Shown here: positions 40,462 to 49,820 of the stretch, one piece after another
How positions within the stretch are numbered: the stretch's first letter is position 1
Layout: the number at the start of each line of letters is the position of its first letter
NCBI RefSeq assembly: GCF_014145325.1
Contig: NZ_JACHTF010000015.1
Coordinates: 1-64,000, forward strand
Length of the DNA stretch: 64,000 nt
Direction: 5' to 3'
From: Marilutibacter spongiae
GTDB taxonomy: Bacteria > Pseudomonadota > Gammaproteobacteria > Xanthomonadales > Xanthomonadaceae
Translations under genes and position numbers: made by a program
The notes under the pieces: generated by a model
What the model saw: the letters and a program-made list of their open reading frames with translations, nothing else
Database searches by the model: none
Told to the model about the DNA's origin: nothing

Positions 40462-40730
40462 CCCGAGGGCGTCAGGGCCGCGGGCGTGGCGAAGGCGGCC
40501 ATCGCACGGGTCGGCAACAGGGCCAGCTGCGTGGCGGCATCCCAGGCGCCCTGCTGGCCGGCCACCTGTTTTTCCCGGACCATCCGCCGCAGCTCGGCCT
40601 GCTGGCGAGGCGAGCTGGCGCGGGTCGGATCGGCCATCGCCGCCAGCCGCATCGCGATCACCGCGGCCGACGCGGCGCCGGTTTCGGCGACCAGTCGGGT
40701 CGAGCGGCGGGACTGTCGTTTCAGGCTCAT
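40332..40730 (-). CDS. hypothetical protein, possibly phasin-like
   Basis: 132 residues: helical, basic N- and C-termini (MSLKRQSRRS, APARRKAVGNRKRL), and a middle AWDAATQLALLPTRAMAAFA that recalls granule-associated or phasin-like helices. ATG 40730 gives the shortest plausible product. It overlaps the convergent deacetylase gene by 130 bases at its 3' end. The identity is a guess. Confidence 0.6.
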   Translation of the reverse strand: MSLKRQSRRSTRLVAETGAASAAVIAMRLAAMADPTRASSPRQQAELRRMVREKQVAGQQGAWDAATQLALLPTRAMAAFATPAALTPSGYLDACGKLAALWLGVGNAALAPARRKAVGNRKRLSGASSRRR

Positions 40731-40799
40731 GGCGTGCCACTCGAAGGGAGGTTCCACAGTGTGCGCGCGACGTGTGACCCCGCCGTGCACGCCCCGCCT

Positions 40800-41843
40800 T
40801 CAGTCGTAGTCGGGCACCACGGGCCGCCCCTCGCGCGCCGACCGGGCACCGGCCTCGAGCACCGCCATCACCTCCAGCGCCTGCATCGGCGGGACCGGGT
40901 TGGCCCCCCGGCCGCGGATCGCGTCGGCCAGCAGCCGGTAGTACGTGGCCTGGTCGCCACGTGGCGTGGGCAGCGCCTGCATCGGACCCTCGCCATCGCG
41001 CCAGAGCAGCGGATCGGGGTCCACGCCCCAGTCGTCGTCGCCCGGACGCAGGCCGGCGAGCAGCTGCGCCTCCTGGCGATCGGCTCCGCGCTTGACCAGG
41101 CTGCCCCGGGTGCCGTGGACGACGAAGCGCGCGCCCGGGCTGGCCGCCAGCATGCCGGCATGCAGGATCGCCCGGCGTTCGCCGAAGTGGAGGACCGCAT
41201 GCGCCCAGTCGTCCGTCGTCGCGCCCGCACGCTGCGCCGCCAGTTCCGCGTGGATCCGGTCAGGACGGCCCCAGAGCTGCAGCACCTGGTCGACGAGATG
41301 GGGCCCCAGGTCCCACCACACTCCACTGGCGGCGCCGGCCTGTTCGCGCCAACGGTCGCGAACGTGGGGGCGGAAGCGTTCGATGCGCGATTCCACGTGC
41401 ATGGCCTCGCCCACGCGCCCGGCGTCGATGGCCTCGCGGATCGCGAGGAAATCGCTGTCCCAGCGCCGGTTCTGGAAGACCGAGAGCAGGCGTCCTGTCG
41501 AGGTGGCGAGCGCGGCCAGCGCGCGCGCCTCGGCCAGGGTCGGCGTCAGTGGCTTGTCGACCACCACGTGCTTGCCTGCTTCCAGTGCCGCGCGCGCAAG
41601 CGCCGCGTGGGTGGGATTGGGGGTGGCGATGACCACCAGTTCGACGTCGGGGTGTTGGGCCACCGCGATCGGATCGGCCAGGACGTCGACCCCGGGCAGG
41701 TCGGCGTGCACGCGCCCGGCATCGCGGGAGCCGACGACTTCCAGCGCCAGCCCCGCGGCGATGGCCAGGGGCGCATGGAAGCTGCGACCTGCGAAGCCGT
41801 AGCCGATCAGGGCAGTGCGGACGGGGGCGTCGTTTCGGGTCAT
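40800..41843 (-). CDS. Gfo/Idh/MocA-family oxidoreductase
   Basis: 347 residues. The Rossmann motif ALIGYGFAGRSFHAP binds NAD(P); EAGKHVVVDKPLTPTLAEA is the family signature with the catalytic Lys in DKP; WWDLGPHLVDQVLQLWG supplies the D-x-x-x-H site. It matches YdgJ-like scyllo-inositol/sugar dehydrogenases. Substrate unknown. Confidence 0.92.
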   Translation of the reverse strand: MTRNDAPVRTALIGYGFAGRSFHAPLAIAAGLALEVVGSRDAGRVHADLPGVDVLADPIAVAQHPDVELVVIATPNPTHAALARAALEAGKHVVVDKPLTPTLAEARALAALATSTGRLLSVFQNRRWDSDFLAIREAIDAGRVGEAMHVESRIERFRPHVRDRWREQAGAASGVWWDLGPHLVDQVLQLWGRPDRIHAELAAQRAGATTDDWAHAVLHFGERRAILHAGMLAASPGARFVVHGTRGSLVKRGADRQEAQLLAGLRPGDDDWGVDPDPLLWRDGEGPMQALPTPRGDQATYYRLLADAIRGRGANPVPPMQALEVMAVLEAGARSAREGRPVVPDYD

Positions 41844-41894
41844 GGCCTCGGACCGGATGGGGGCCGGTCAGGGTAAACGACCCGCCATGCAGCA

Positions 41895-41925
41895 GACGTC
41901 GCCGGGTCACGCACCCGGCGACGTC
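41895..41925 (-). terminator. hairpin downstream of bphP
   Basis: A perfect 13-bp stem (GACGTCGCCGGGT with ACCCGGCGACGTC) closes a 5-base loop, starting 5 bases after the phytochrome stop on the minus strand. It may end that operon or insulate the oxidoreductase gene. Confidence 0.6.
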
Positions 41926-41930
41926 GGCGA

Positions 41931-43721
41931 TCAACCGGCTTCAGTCGTCGGCTGCACCCCGTCCTGGGCGGCGGGCGTGCCGGCACGGCTTCCGGCCTTG
42001 TGCATCATGGCGCGAAGGTCGCTTTCCAGCCGGTCGATGCGCGCGGCCAGCTGCGCGGTGTCGTCGTCCTCCAGGTGGATCAGGCCCTCGAGCATCGTGG
42101 AGAGGTTCTCCAGTCGCGACTTCTGGTCGAGCATGCGCTGGCGCTGGTAGCGGCGATCGAGCTCGTCCATCTCGCGGGCATGGGCCAGCGCCCGGCGACG
42201 CTGCTCGCGCAGCACCCGATGCAGGCGGTCGGCGCCACGCTTGTCGCTGTCGGACCAGGGCGCACTGCGGCCCTGCACGGTCTCGCGCCAGATCGCGAAG
42301 CTCTTGCGCGGCGCGATGCGCTGGCCATCGTCGGTCAGCACCAACGCCTTCTTCGGCTCGCCGGCCCAGCGCACCTGCTCGACCTGCTCCACGCGGAACA
42401 GGAACAGCCAGTCGTCGGCGCTGCCCAGGTTGATCGCCAGCAGCCCGGCCAGGCCTTCGGCGTCGCCGCGGGCGGCCCGCCAGTCGTCCGCCGAGTCGGT
42501 CATCGCCACCTGTTGCGCGTCGTCCTGTCCGCGCAGCCAGTCCAGCAAGGCGCCGGCCTGCGCGGCATCGGGCGTGCGGCCCTTGGCATGCCACTGGCCA
42601 CCGACCCACAGGGCCGCACCGTCGCAGTCGATCACGCGCTGCATCGCCTCGATCTCGTCGACCAGCGCGGCATCGAAGTCTCGCGCCTGGGCCAGGCGCT
42701 GGGCCAGCGCGTCGCGCAGGCGCTGGGCGTTCTCGTAGCGCGACATGGTCAGCTCCTGCTCGCGCGCGGACACCCACATCGACACGAAGCGCCCGAACAG
42801 GTCGGCCGAGGCGCGTACGTTCGCCGACAGCGGGCGTGGCGTCGGGTGGTGGCAGGCGATCAGTCCCCACAAGCGGCCGCCGCTGATGATCGAGATCGAC
42901 ATCGAGGCGACCACGCCCATGTTGGCCAGGTATTCCAGGTGCACGGGCGACACGCTGCGCAGCACGTGCTGGCTCAGGTCCAGCGGCGCGCCGTCGTCCC
43001 GGGTCCCGGGCACCAGCGGCACGGGTTCGTAGCGGGCGTCGGGGATCACCCGGATGCGGTTGCGCAGGTACAGCACGCGCGCCTGCGGCGGGATGTCGGT
43101 CGCCGGGTAGCGCAGGCCCAGGTAGGGCTCCATGCCGGCCGCGCAGGTCTCGGCGATCACCTCGCCGGAATCGTCCTCGCGGAAGCGGTAGACCATCACC
43201 CGGTCGTAGCCCGTCAGCGAGCGCACCTGCTCGGCGGCGCGCTGGAAGAAGGCCTCGTCCTCGCCGCCCATGTCGGCCTGCGCGACCATGAACTGCGCCA
43301 CCGCGGTCGGCGGCAACTCCTGGCGACGATAGGGCTGCGGCTCGAACTCGACGTGGACCAGGCCGTCGGCGACGTGGGCGGTGACGTCGCATACCGTCAT
43401 CTTGGTGCCGACGTTCGTGGTGCAGGCGCGCTGCGCCGCCGCGTTGGGCTCCGAGCCGGCGATGGCATCGTTGATGCGGTCGATCACGTCGTCCTCGACG
43501 AACTCGCGCAGGGACTGGCCCAGCAGCGAGGCCGCGGGCACGCCCAGCAGGGCGTCGATGTTCGCCGAGGCATGACGGACCCGCCAGTCGCCCGGCGAGC
43601 AGCTCACCAGGTAGCCGTGAGGCTGGATCGCCCCGGAGAGGTGGATCGGTTCGCGAAGGCATTCCTGGATGTCGGGATTGGACAGGTCCACTCCGTTCGA
43701 CGTGTCTGCGATATCAGCCAT
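41931..43721 (-). CDS. bphP: bacteriophytochrome without a kinase domain
   Basis: 596 residues. PAS (about 15-125) with C21 in QECLREPIHLSGAIQPHG is the biliverdin attachment site. The GAF domain carries PATDIPPQAR, the phytochrome PASDIP-like motif, and a conserved His in SPVHLEYL. The PHY domain has the tongue motif PRKSF. The C-terminus is only an 80-residue coiled coil (RRRALAHAREMDELDRRYQR); no HisKA or ATPase follows. So red/far-red light is probably passed on through protein contact. The start overlaps the heme oxygenase gene by 8 bases. Confidence 0.93.
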   Translation of the reverse strand: MADIADTSNGVDLSNPDIQECLREPIHLSGAIQPHGYLVSCSPGDWRVRHASANIDALLGVPAASLLGQSLREFVEDDVIDRINDAIAGSEPNAAAQRACTTNVGTKMTVCDVTAHVADGLVHVEFEPQPYRRQELPPTAVAQFMVAQADMGGEDEAFFQRAAEQVRSLTGYDRVMVYRFREDDSGEVIAETCAAGMEPYLGLRYPATDIPPQARVLYLRNRIRVIPDARYEPVPLVPGTRDDGAPLDLSQHVLRSVSPVHLEYLANMGVVASMSISIISGGRLWGLIACHHPTPRPLSANVRASADLFGRFVSMWVSAREQELTMSRYENAQRLRDALAQRLAQARDFDAALVDEIEAMQRVIDCDGAALWVGGQWHAKGRTPDAAQAGALLDWLRGQDDAQQVAMTDSADDWRAARGDAEGLAGLLAINLGSADDWLFLFRVEQVEQVRWAGEPKKALVLTDDGQRIAPRKSFAIWRETVQGRSAPWSDSDKRGADRLHRVLREQRRRALAHAREMDELDRRYQRQRMLDQKSRLENLSTMLEGLIHLEDDDTAQLAARIDRLESDLRAMMHKAGSRAGTPAAQDGVQPTTEAG

Positions 43722-44277
43722 GGACGTTCTCCTGTCGTGCGGTCTTGAAGGCGGACTCCGCCGCGGAGAAGGCGTCGAGCGCCGCATCCCGCAAGGTATC
43801 CAGCTCATTGGGGGTGAAGCGCTCGCTTGCCAGCCTGACCAGGAAGCGCGGCCAGACGGGGTCGCCGGCATGGCCGGCGAGGAAGCGCGCGCCATGCTCG
43901 GCCGAGTAGCCCAGCTGTTGCGCCTGCCGCAGCAGGTAGCGAGCGCCGACCGAGGCGCCGGACACCACGTACTCCCAACCCAGGCGCGCGACCCGGTCGG
44001 GTTCGGGCGAGGTCGGTGCGGCGGGTCGGATGGGTTCGAAGGACAGGGCCGCGAGGTCCTGCTCCAGGCGGTCCCGCGCCACGCCGAGCATGACACCGTG
44101 GCCGGCCAGGCGGGCCTCGCTCACCTGGATGAAACGGTGCATGCCGCGCAGGTAGATGCCATAGCCTTCGCTGGATGCGAGGCCACCTCCAACCAGCGCG
44201 TCGACGCGCGAATGCGCCTCCGACGTGGTGCGTCGGAGCAACTCGTGGGCCGAGGACAGGGGCGGGCGTTCGGTCAT
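43714..44277 (-). CDS. bphO: heme oxygenase for biliverdin supply
   Basis: 187 residues, all helical. H22 in TSEAHSRVD is the expected proximal heme ligand and EYVVSGASVGARYLLR matches the distal-helix glycine region of bacterial heme oxygenases. It should convert heme to biliverdin, the chromophore of the phytochrome encoded directly downstream (8-base overlap, one operon). ATG 44277. Confidence 0.92.
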   Translation of the reverse strand: MTERPPLSSAHELLRRTTSEAHSRVDALVGGGLASSEGYGIYLRGMHRFIQVSEARLAGHGVMLGVARDRLEQDLAALSFEPIRPAAPTSPEPDRVARLGWEYVVSGASVGARYLLRQAQQLGYSAEHGARFLAGHAGDPVWPRFLVRLASERFTPNELDTLRDAALDAFSAAESAFKTARQENVHG

Positions 44278-44360
44278 GCAGGAAACTCTACGGTGTAGTG
44301 GCGTTCACTCGTCCGAACGACGATTCAGCTATCCCAACCCGGGTTCAGTTTGGCAGGTGA

Positions 44361-44846
<486 letters not shown>

Positions 44847-44967
44847 TCGCCGCGACCACGGCGATGGCGGATGCCGCGCCGCGGGCTCCCCACGGCGGTG
44901 ACAGACGGCGGCATCGCCACTACTCTGTGCCCGGATCTTCCTCGAAACCCCCACCCAACAGCGGGAT

Positions 44968-45399
44968 ATGCCCATGCCACTGTCGGAGTTCAGCAGGTTC
45001 CTCAGCAAACATCCCGGTGCCGGCGTCATCGACGCGGTCGTCGACACCACTCGCGAGAATGGCGTCGTGGTCCCGGTGCTGGGCATCGGGCTTTACCGCG
45101 CCGGCAACGGGGCGTCGCTCGCGGAGGCCGCCCGGATGGCCTACGACAACGAGGACGACGGTTTCTTCTACGACGAACTCGACCTGGTCGACGACTGCGA
45201 CGACATGCTGGTGGCGACGTTCTACCCGCGCTGGCCGCACGACCGCGAGGCCGGCGACCAGGCGCTGATGCATGCGCTGTGCGAGCTCGTGCCCAAGCCG
45301 GCCGAGGGCGCGCCGCGCAAGACCTACCTGTTCCACCACGTCGACAGCCAGCCCTACTTCAACCTGTTGACCGGCAAGCCCTTCGCCTCCCACGGCTGA
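44968..45399 (+). CDS. hypothetical soluble protein
   Basis: 143 residues (ATG 44968; ATG 44974 has a better spaced GGGA). Alpha/beta content with a very acidic middle (AYDNEDDGFFYDELDLVDDC) and a C-terminus TYLFHHVDSQPYFNLLTGKP. No motif that I recognise. It stands alone between DUF6122 and an SDR gene. Confidence 0.78.
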   Translation: MPMPLSEFSRFLSKHPGAGVIDAVVDTTRENGVVVPVLGIGLYRAGNGASLAEAARMAYDNEDDGFFYDELDLVDDCDDMLVATFYPRWPHDREAGDQALMHALCELVPKPAEGAPRKTYLFHHVDSQPYFNLLTGKPFASHG

Positions 45400-45486
45400 G
45401 CCGGGGGCGGGCCCGGGGTGGAAGCGGGGGCGCTTCGTCCCCATCCTGACAGGACCCCCGCCCGGAATCCCACGAGGTACTCCCCC

Positions 45487-46158
45487 ATGTCCGTCGTCCT
45501 CATCACCGGCGCCAATCGTGGCATCGGCCTCGCCCTCGTCCAACGCTACCTGGCCCGTGGCGACGAGGTGATCGCCGCCTGCCGGCAGTCCAGCGACGCA
45601 CTCGAAGCGACCACCGCGCGCATCGAACGCGGCATCGACATCGGCAGCGACGCCGCGCTTGCCGCACTGGCCGCGCGCCTCGAAGACGTCCGCGTCGACG
45701 TGCTGCTCTGCAATGCCGGGGTGCTCGAGCGCGAGGCCTTCGGCGACATCGATGCCGATGCGTTCGAGGGCATGCGCCGCCAGTTCGAGGTCAACGCGCT
45801 GGGCCCGTTGCGCACGGTGCAGGCGCTGCGCGGCTTGCTGGGCGAGGGTAGCCGGGTGGGGATCATCACCAGCCGCATGGGCTCGATGGCCGACAACGGC
45901 TCCGGCGGCTACTACGGCTACCGCGCCTCCAAGGCCGCGGTCAACGCGATCGGCAGGTCGCTTGCCATGGACCTCAAGCCCCGGGGGATCGGCGTATTCC
46001 TCCTGCATCCGGGCTTCGTCTCCACCGACATGGTCGGCAACGCCGGCGAGATCAGCCCCGCGGAGTCGGCCGCGCAGCTGGTCGACCGGCTGGACGGGCT
46101 GACGCTGGAGCAGACCGGCACCTTCTGGCACGCGAACGGCCAGTCCCTGCCCTGGTAG
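45487..46158 (+). CDS. short-chain dehydrogenase, CsgA-like
   Basis: 223 residues. TGANRGIGLALV (NADP loop), LLCNAGVLE, Ser in IITSRMGS and YYGYRASKAAVN (Tyr/Lys). The spacing and the end (GTFWHANGQSLPW) match the short SDRs related to C-factor/CsgA. The substrate is unknown. ATG 45487 with GAGG upstream. Confidence 0.9.
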   Translation: MSVVLITGANRGIGLALVQRYLARGDEVIAACRQSSDALEATTARIERGIDIGSDAALAALAARLEDVRVDVLLCNAGVLEREAFGDIDADAFEGMRRQFEVNALGPLRTVQALRGLLGEGSRVGIITSRMGSMADNGSGGYYGYRASKAAVNAIGRSLAMDLKPRGIGVFLLHPGFVSTDMVGNAGEISPAESAAQLVDRLDGLTLEQTGTFWHANGQSLPW

Positions 46159-46261
46159 CACGCTGCAAGGCGTTCACGTGGCCTTGATCGCGCTGTCACG
46201 CAGCCTGCCGCAGAGTCGGCGGGGCGATGAAGCCCCGCCTCGACTGTCAAGGGAGACTTCC

Positions 46262-46855
46262 ATGAACGCTCGCTTCCGTTCCGCCGTCCTGCCCTGCCTG
46301 TTGTCCGCCGCCGTGCTGCTGGGCGCTTCCGCCTGCAACAGCATGCCGCCCACGCCCGAAAAGCAGGACGTGGCGTCGATGGAAATGTCGGTACAGGGCC
46401 GGGTCACCGGCATCGACTCCAACGCCCGCCTGATCACGGTGACCGACGACACGGGGCGTTCGATCGAGATCGAGGCCGGGCCGGACGTGCGCAATTTCAA
46501 CCAGATCCGCCAGGGCGACACCGTCAGCGTGCGCTACATGACCGCACTCGCCGTCGGCATCCAGCCGGCAGGCGACGCCAAGCCGGGCGTCTACGAGTCG
46601 ACCGACGACCACTATGCGAAGACCGGCGAGCGTCCCGCGCGCGGCCAGACCAAGGTCACCACCATCGTCGCCCCGATCACCGCCGTCGACGTGGCCAACC
46701 ACACCCTCACGGTGATGGGCCCGCAGGGCAACGAATGGACCTTCTACGTCGAGAAGCCCGAGAACCGCGCGCGCCTGGCCACGTTGAAGGACGGCGACAT
46801 GCTGCAGGTGTCCTACATCACCGCGCTGGCGGCGAGCGTCGACCGCCTGCCCTGA
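46262..46855 (+). CDS. putative lipoprotein
   Basis: 197 residues. A lipoprotein signal ends in lipobox GASAC (Cys about 25). The mature part shows two repeats of a small beta domain: VQGRVTGIDSNARLITVTDD...GDTVSVRYMTALAV and IVAPITAVDVANHTLTVMGP...GDMLQVSYITALAA. The duplicate suggests an OB-like binding module. Function unknown. Confidence 0.85.
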   Translation: MNARFRSAVLPCLLSAAVLLGASACNSMPPTPEKQDVASMEMSVQGRVTGIDSNARLITVTDDTGRSIEIEAGPDVRNFNQIRQGDTVSVRYMTALAVGIQPAGDAKPGVYESTDDHYAKTGERPARGQTKVTTIVAPITAVDVANHTLTVMGPQGNEWTFYVEKPENRARLATLKDGDMLQVSYITALAASVDRLP

Positions 46856-46952
46856 GGCATCGCTCCATCCCGGGGGCCGTGATGGGTCCCGGGGATTCGT
46901 GCCTCCGGCGCCACGGCGTGCCTCGCGCTGCCGGCGCCGGTGGGCCCGCGCC

Positions 46953-47336
46953 TCAGCGCGGCGCGGCGCCGACGCGTTCGCGCACGGCGTCGCTGTCGCG
47001 CACCGGGCGCACCTCGATGCGTCCGAAGCGCGACCAGGGGAACTGCTTGGCGACCTCGATCGCCTCGTCCATGTCCGCCGCTTCGATCAGGTTGAAGCCG
47101 GCGAACACCTCCTTGGCCTCGGAGAAGGGGCCGTCGGTGATCGACATCGTGCCCTCGCGCTGGCGCAGCGTGCGCGCGGTCGCGGCACCTTCCAGCTGCT
47201 GGTAGTCGAGCAGGGTGCCTTCGGCGCGCAGCGCGTCGGCCTTGTCGAAGCAGCCCCGCATCAGACGGTCGTACTCGCCCTCGGGCAGGGCCTCGATGAG
47301 GCTGGCGTCGGTGTGGATCATGACCAGGAACTTCAT
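46953..47336 (-). CDS. YCII-related (DGPF) domain protein
   Basis: 127 residues. MKFLVMIHTDASLIEALPEG starts the alpha-beta fold and TDGPFSEAKEVFAGFNLIEA is the DGPF motif that names this group. It is often linked to ECF sigma factors, but none lies next to it here. Biochemical role unknown. Confidence 0.9.
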   Translation of the reverse strand: MKFLVMIHTDASLIEALPEGEYDRLMRGCFDKADALRAEGTLLDYQQLEGAATARTLRQREGTMSITDGPFSEAKEVFAGFNLIEAADMDEAIEVAKQFPWSRFGRIEVRPVRDSDAVRERVGAAPR

Positions 47337-47605
47337 TGCATCCTCGCAGGTGTCGGCGTGACCGGTGGGGACGGCGCGCGCGGCCGTTCCGGCGATGGTA
47401 ACGGGCTTGCCTGCCGTCGTCGTGTCGAAACGGGCGCGACCCGAGCGTCGTACCGGGAGGGAGCCACGCGCCGAACCGGCACCTTACACCCGCCACTGTC
47501 CCGGAGGCGGGAAAAAGCATCCGGTTCGCATGGGCTTATCGGCCGCGGGCGCCGGCGTTAGGGTGCAATGCCGGGCCGGCGAGGATCGACGGACAGGAGG
47601 GCGGG

Positions 47606-48046
47606 ATGCAGCAACGCATGAACTGGCACCGGGCCTCGCCCGACGCGATCGAGGCGATGATGGCGCTGGAGATCGCGGTGGCCCGGCTGGGCCTGGACGC
47701 CGCCCTGCTGTGCCTGCTGAAACTGCGGGTGTCGCAGGTCAACGGCTGCGCGTACTGCGTGGAGCAGTTCGGCCGCGACGCGCGTGCGCGGGGCGAGTCC
47801 GAGCGACGCCTGCGGGCGCTGGTGACCTGGCGCGGGAGCGACCTGTACAGTGCGCGGGAGCGCGCCGCGCTGGCCTGGGCCGAGTCGCTGACCCGACTGG
47901 CCGACACGGGCGCGCCGGACGAGGACTATCTCGGGCTGGCCGCGCATTTCGACGAGAAGGAGCGCGTCGACCTGACCCTCGCCATCGCCTCCATCAACGC
48001 CTGGAACCGCTTCGGCGTCGGGTTCCGGGTGGCGCTCCCGGACTGA
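47606..48046 (+). CDS. AhpD-like carboxymuconolactone decarboxylase family protein
   Basis: 146 residues, all helical, with the redox motif [13 protein letters not shown] (CxxC then downstream acidic/His position). AhpD-like members act in peroxide or disulfide reduction. ATG 47606 follows GGAGG. Gene order places it just before an ABC exporter (stop 48046, next start 48085). Confidence 0.88.
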   Translation: MQQRMNWHRASPDAIEAMMALEIAVARLGLDAALLCLLKLRVSQVNGCAYCVEQFGRDARARGESERRLRALVTWRGSDLYSARERAALAWAESLTRLADTGAPDEDYLGLAAHFDEKERVDLTLAIASINAWNRFGVGFRVALPD

Positions 48047-48084
48047 TGCCCGGCCCGACCCCGACCCCACTTCCCAGGATTCGC

Positions 48085-49056
48085 ATGGCTTCCCCGATCA
48101 TCGCCGTCAACGGCCTCACCAAGACCTATGGCTCCGGCTTCCAGGCGCTCAAGGGCGTCGACCTGGAGATCCGCAAGGGCGAGATCTTCGCCCTGCTCGG
48201 CCCCAACGGGGCGGGCAAGACCACCCTGATCAGCATCATCTGCGGCATCGTCAATCCCAGCGGCGGCACGGTCCTGGCCGATGGCCACGACGTGGTGCGC
48301 GACTACCGCGCCGCGCGCGCGAAGATCGGCCTGGTCCCGCAGGAGCTGTCGACCGACGCGTTCGAGACGGTCTGGGCCACCGTACGCTTCAGTCGCGGCC
48401 TGTTCGGCAAGGGGCCCGATCCCGCGCACCTGGAGAAGGTGCTGCGGGCGCTGTCGCTGTGGGACAAGAAGGACAGCAAGATCATGGCCCTGTCGGGCGG
48501 CATGAAACGGCGCGTGCTGATCGCCAAGGCGCTCGCGCACGAGCCGGAAATCCTGTTCCTGGACGAACCGACCGCCGGTGTCGACGTCGAGCTGCGCCAC
48601 GACATGTGGCAGTTGGTGCGGCGGCTGCGCGAGGACGGCGTGACCATCATCCTGACCACCCACTACATCGAGGAGGCCGAGGAAATGGCCGACCGCATCG
48701 GCGTCATCAACAAGGGCGAGCTGGTGCTCGTGGAGGACAAGGCGACGCTGATGCGCAAGCTGGGCAAGAAGCAGCTGACCCTGAGCCTGCAGGAACCGCT
48801 CGCCGCGATCCCGGCGGAACTGGCGTCGCTGCCGCTCGAGCTCTCGGGCGACGGCGCCTCGCTGGTCTACACCTTCGACGTGCAGTCCGAGGAAACCGGC
48901 ATCGCGGCCCTGCTGCGCACGCTCAATGCCCATGGCATCGACTTCCGCGACCTGCATTCGAGCGAAAGCTCGCTCGAGGAGATCTTCGTCAGCCTGGTGC
49001 GCAATGGCGTGGCCGGCGCAGCGGCGGCGGCCACGGCAGGGGAGGCGCAGGCATGA
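48085..49056 (+). CDS. ABC-2 type exporter ATP-binding protein
   Basis: 323 residues. Walker [10 protein letters not shown], signature LSGGMKRR, Walker [13 protein letters not shown] and His switch LTTHYIEE. The C-terminal extension (about 235-323) resembles NodI/YadG-type ABC-2 ATPases. AGGA lies 6 bases before ATG 48085; ATG 48046 overlapping the previous stop is an alternative. It overlaps the permease gene by four bases. Confidence 0.95.
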   Translation: MASPIIAVNGLTKTYGSGFQALKGVDLEIRKGEIFALLGPNGAGKTTLISIICGIVNPSGGTVLADGHDVVRDYRAARAKIGLVPQELSTDAFETVWATVRFSRGLFGKGPDPAHLEKVLRALSLWDKKDSKIMALSGGMKRRVLIAKALAHEPEILFLDEPTAGVDVELRHDMWQLVRRLREDGVTIILTTHYIEEAEEMADRIGVINKGELVLVEDKATLMRKLGKKQLTLSLQEPLAAIPAELASLPLELSGDGASLVYTFDVQSEETGIAALLRTLNAHGIDFRDLHSSESSLEEIFVSLVRNGVAGAAAAATAGEAQA

Positions 49057-49814
49057 ACTTCCACGCGATCAAGGCGATCTACCGTTTCGAGATGGCGCGC
49101 ACCTTCCGCACCCTGGGCGAGAGCATCCTGTCGCCGGTGCTGTCGACCTCGCTGTATTTCGTCGTGTTCGGCGCGGCGATCGGTTCGCGGATGGGCGAGA
49201 TCGACGGCGTCAGCTATGGCGCCTTCATCATCCCGGGCCTGATCATGCTGTCGCTGCTGAGCGAGAGCATTTCCAACGCCTCCTTCGGCATCTACATGCC
49301 CAAGTGGGCCGGTACGATCTACGAGCTGCTGTCGGCGCCCGTCTCGGCGATGGAGGTGGTGGTCGGCTACGTAGGCGCGGCCGCCACCAAGTCGCTGATG
49401 CTCGGCCTGCTGATCCTGGCCACCGCGCGCGTGTTCGTGCCCTACGAGATCGCGCACCCGTTCTGGATGCTGTGCTTCCTGCTGCTGACCGCGCTGAGCT
49501 TCAGCCTGTTCGGTTTCATCATCGGGCTGTGGGCGGACGACTTCCAGAAGCTGCAGGTGATCCCGCTGATGGTCGTGACCCCGCTGACCTTCCTGGGCGG
49601 CGCGTTCTACTCGATCAACATGCTGCCGCCGGTGTGGCAGAAGATCACCCTGTTCAATCCGGTGGTCTACCTGATCAGTGGCTTCCGCTGGAGCTTCTAC
49701 GGCGTGTCCGACGTCAATGTCGGCATCAGCGCCGCGGCGATCCTGGGCTTCCTGCTGCTGTGCCTGGGCACGGTGGCCTGGATCTTCCACACCGGCTGGA
49801 AGCTCAAGCAGTAA
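49053..49814 (+). CDS. ABC-2 type exporter permease
   Basis: 253 residues with six membrane helices and the ABC-2 signature late in the protein ([20 protein letters not shown], then [16 protein letters not shown]). It pairs with the preceding ATPase (ATGA overlap) as YadG/YadH-like. The exported substrate is unknown. Confidence 0.94.
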   Translation: MNFHAIKAIYRFEMARTFRTLGESILSPVLSTSLYFVVFGAAIGSRMGEIDGVSYGAFIIPGLIMLSLLSESISNASFGIYMPKWAGTIYELLSAPVSAMEVVVGYVGAAATKSLMLGLLILATARVFVPYEIAHPFWMLCFLLLTALSFSLFGFIIGLWADDFQKLQVIPLMVVTPLTFLGGAFYSINMLPPVWQKITLFNPVVYLISGFRWSFYGVSDVNVGISAAAILGFLLLCLGTVAWIFHTGWKLKQ

Positions 49815-49820
49815 ACGGCC

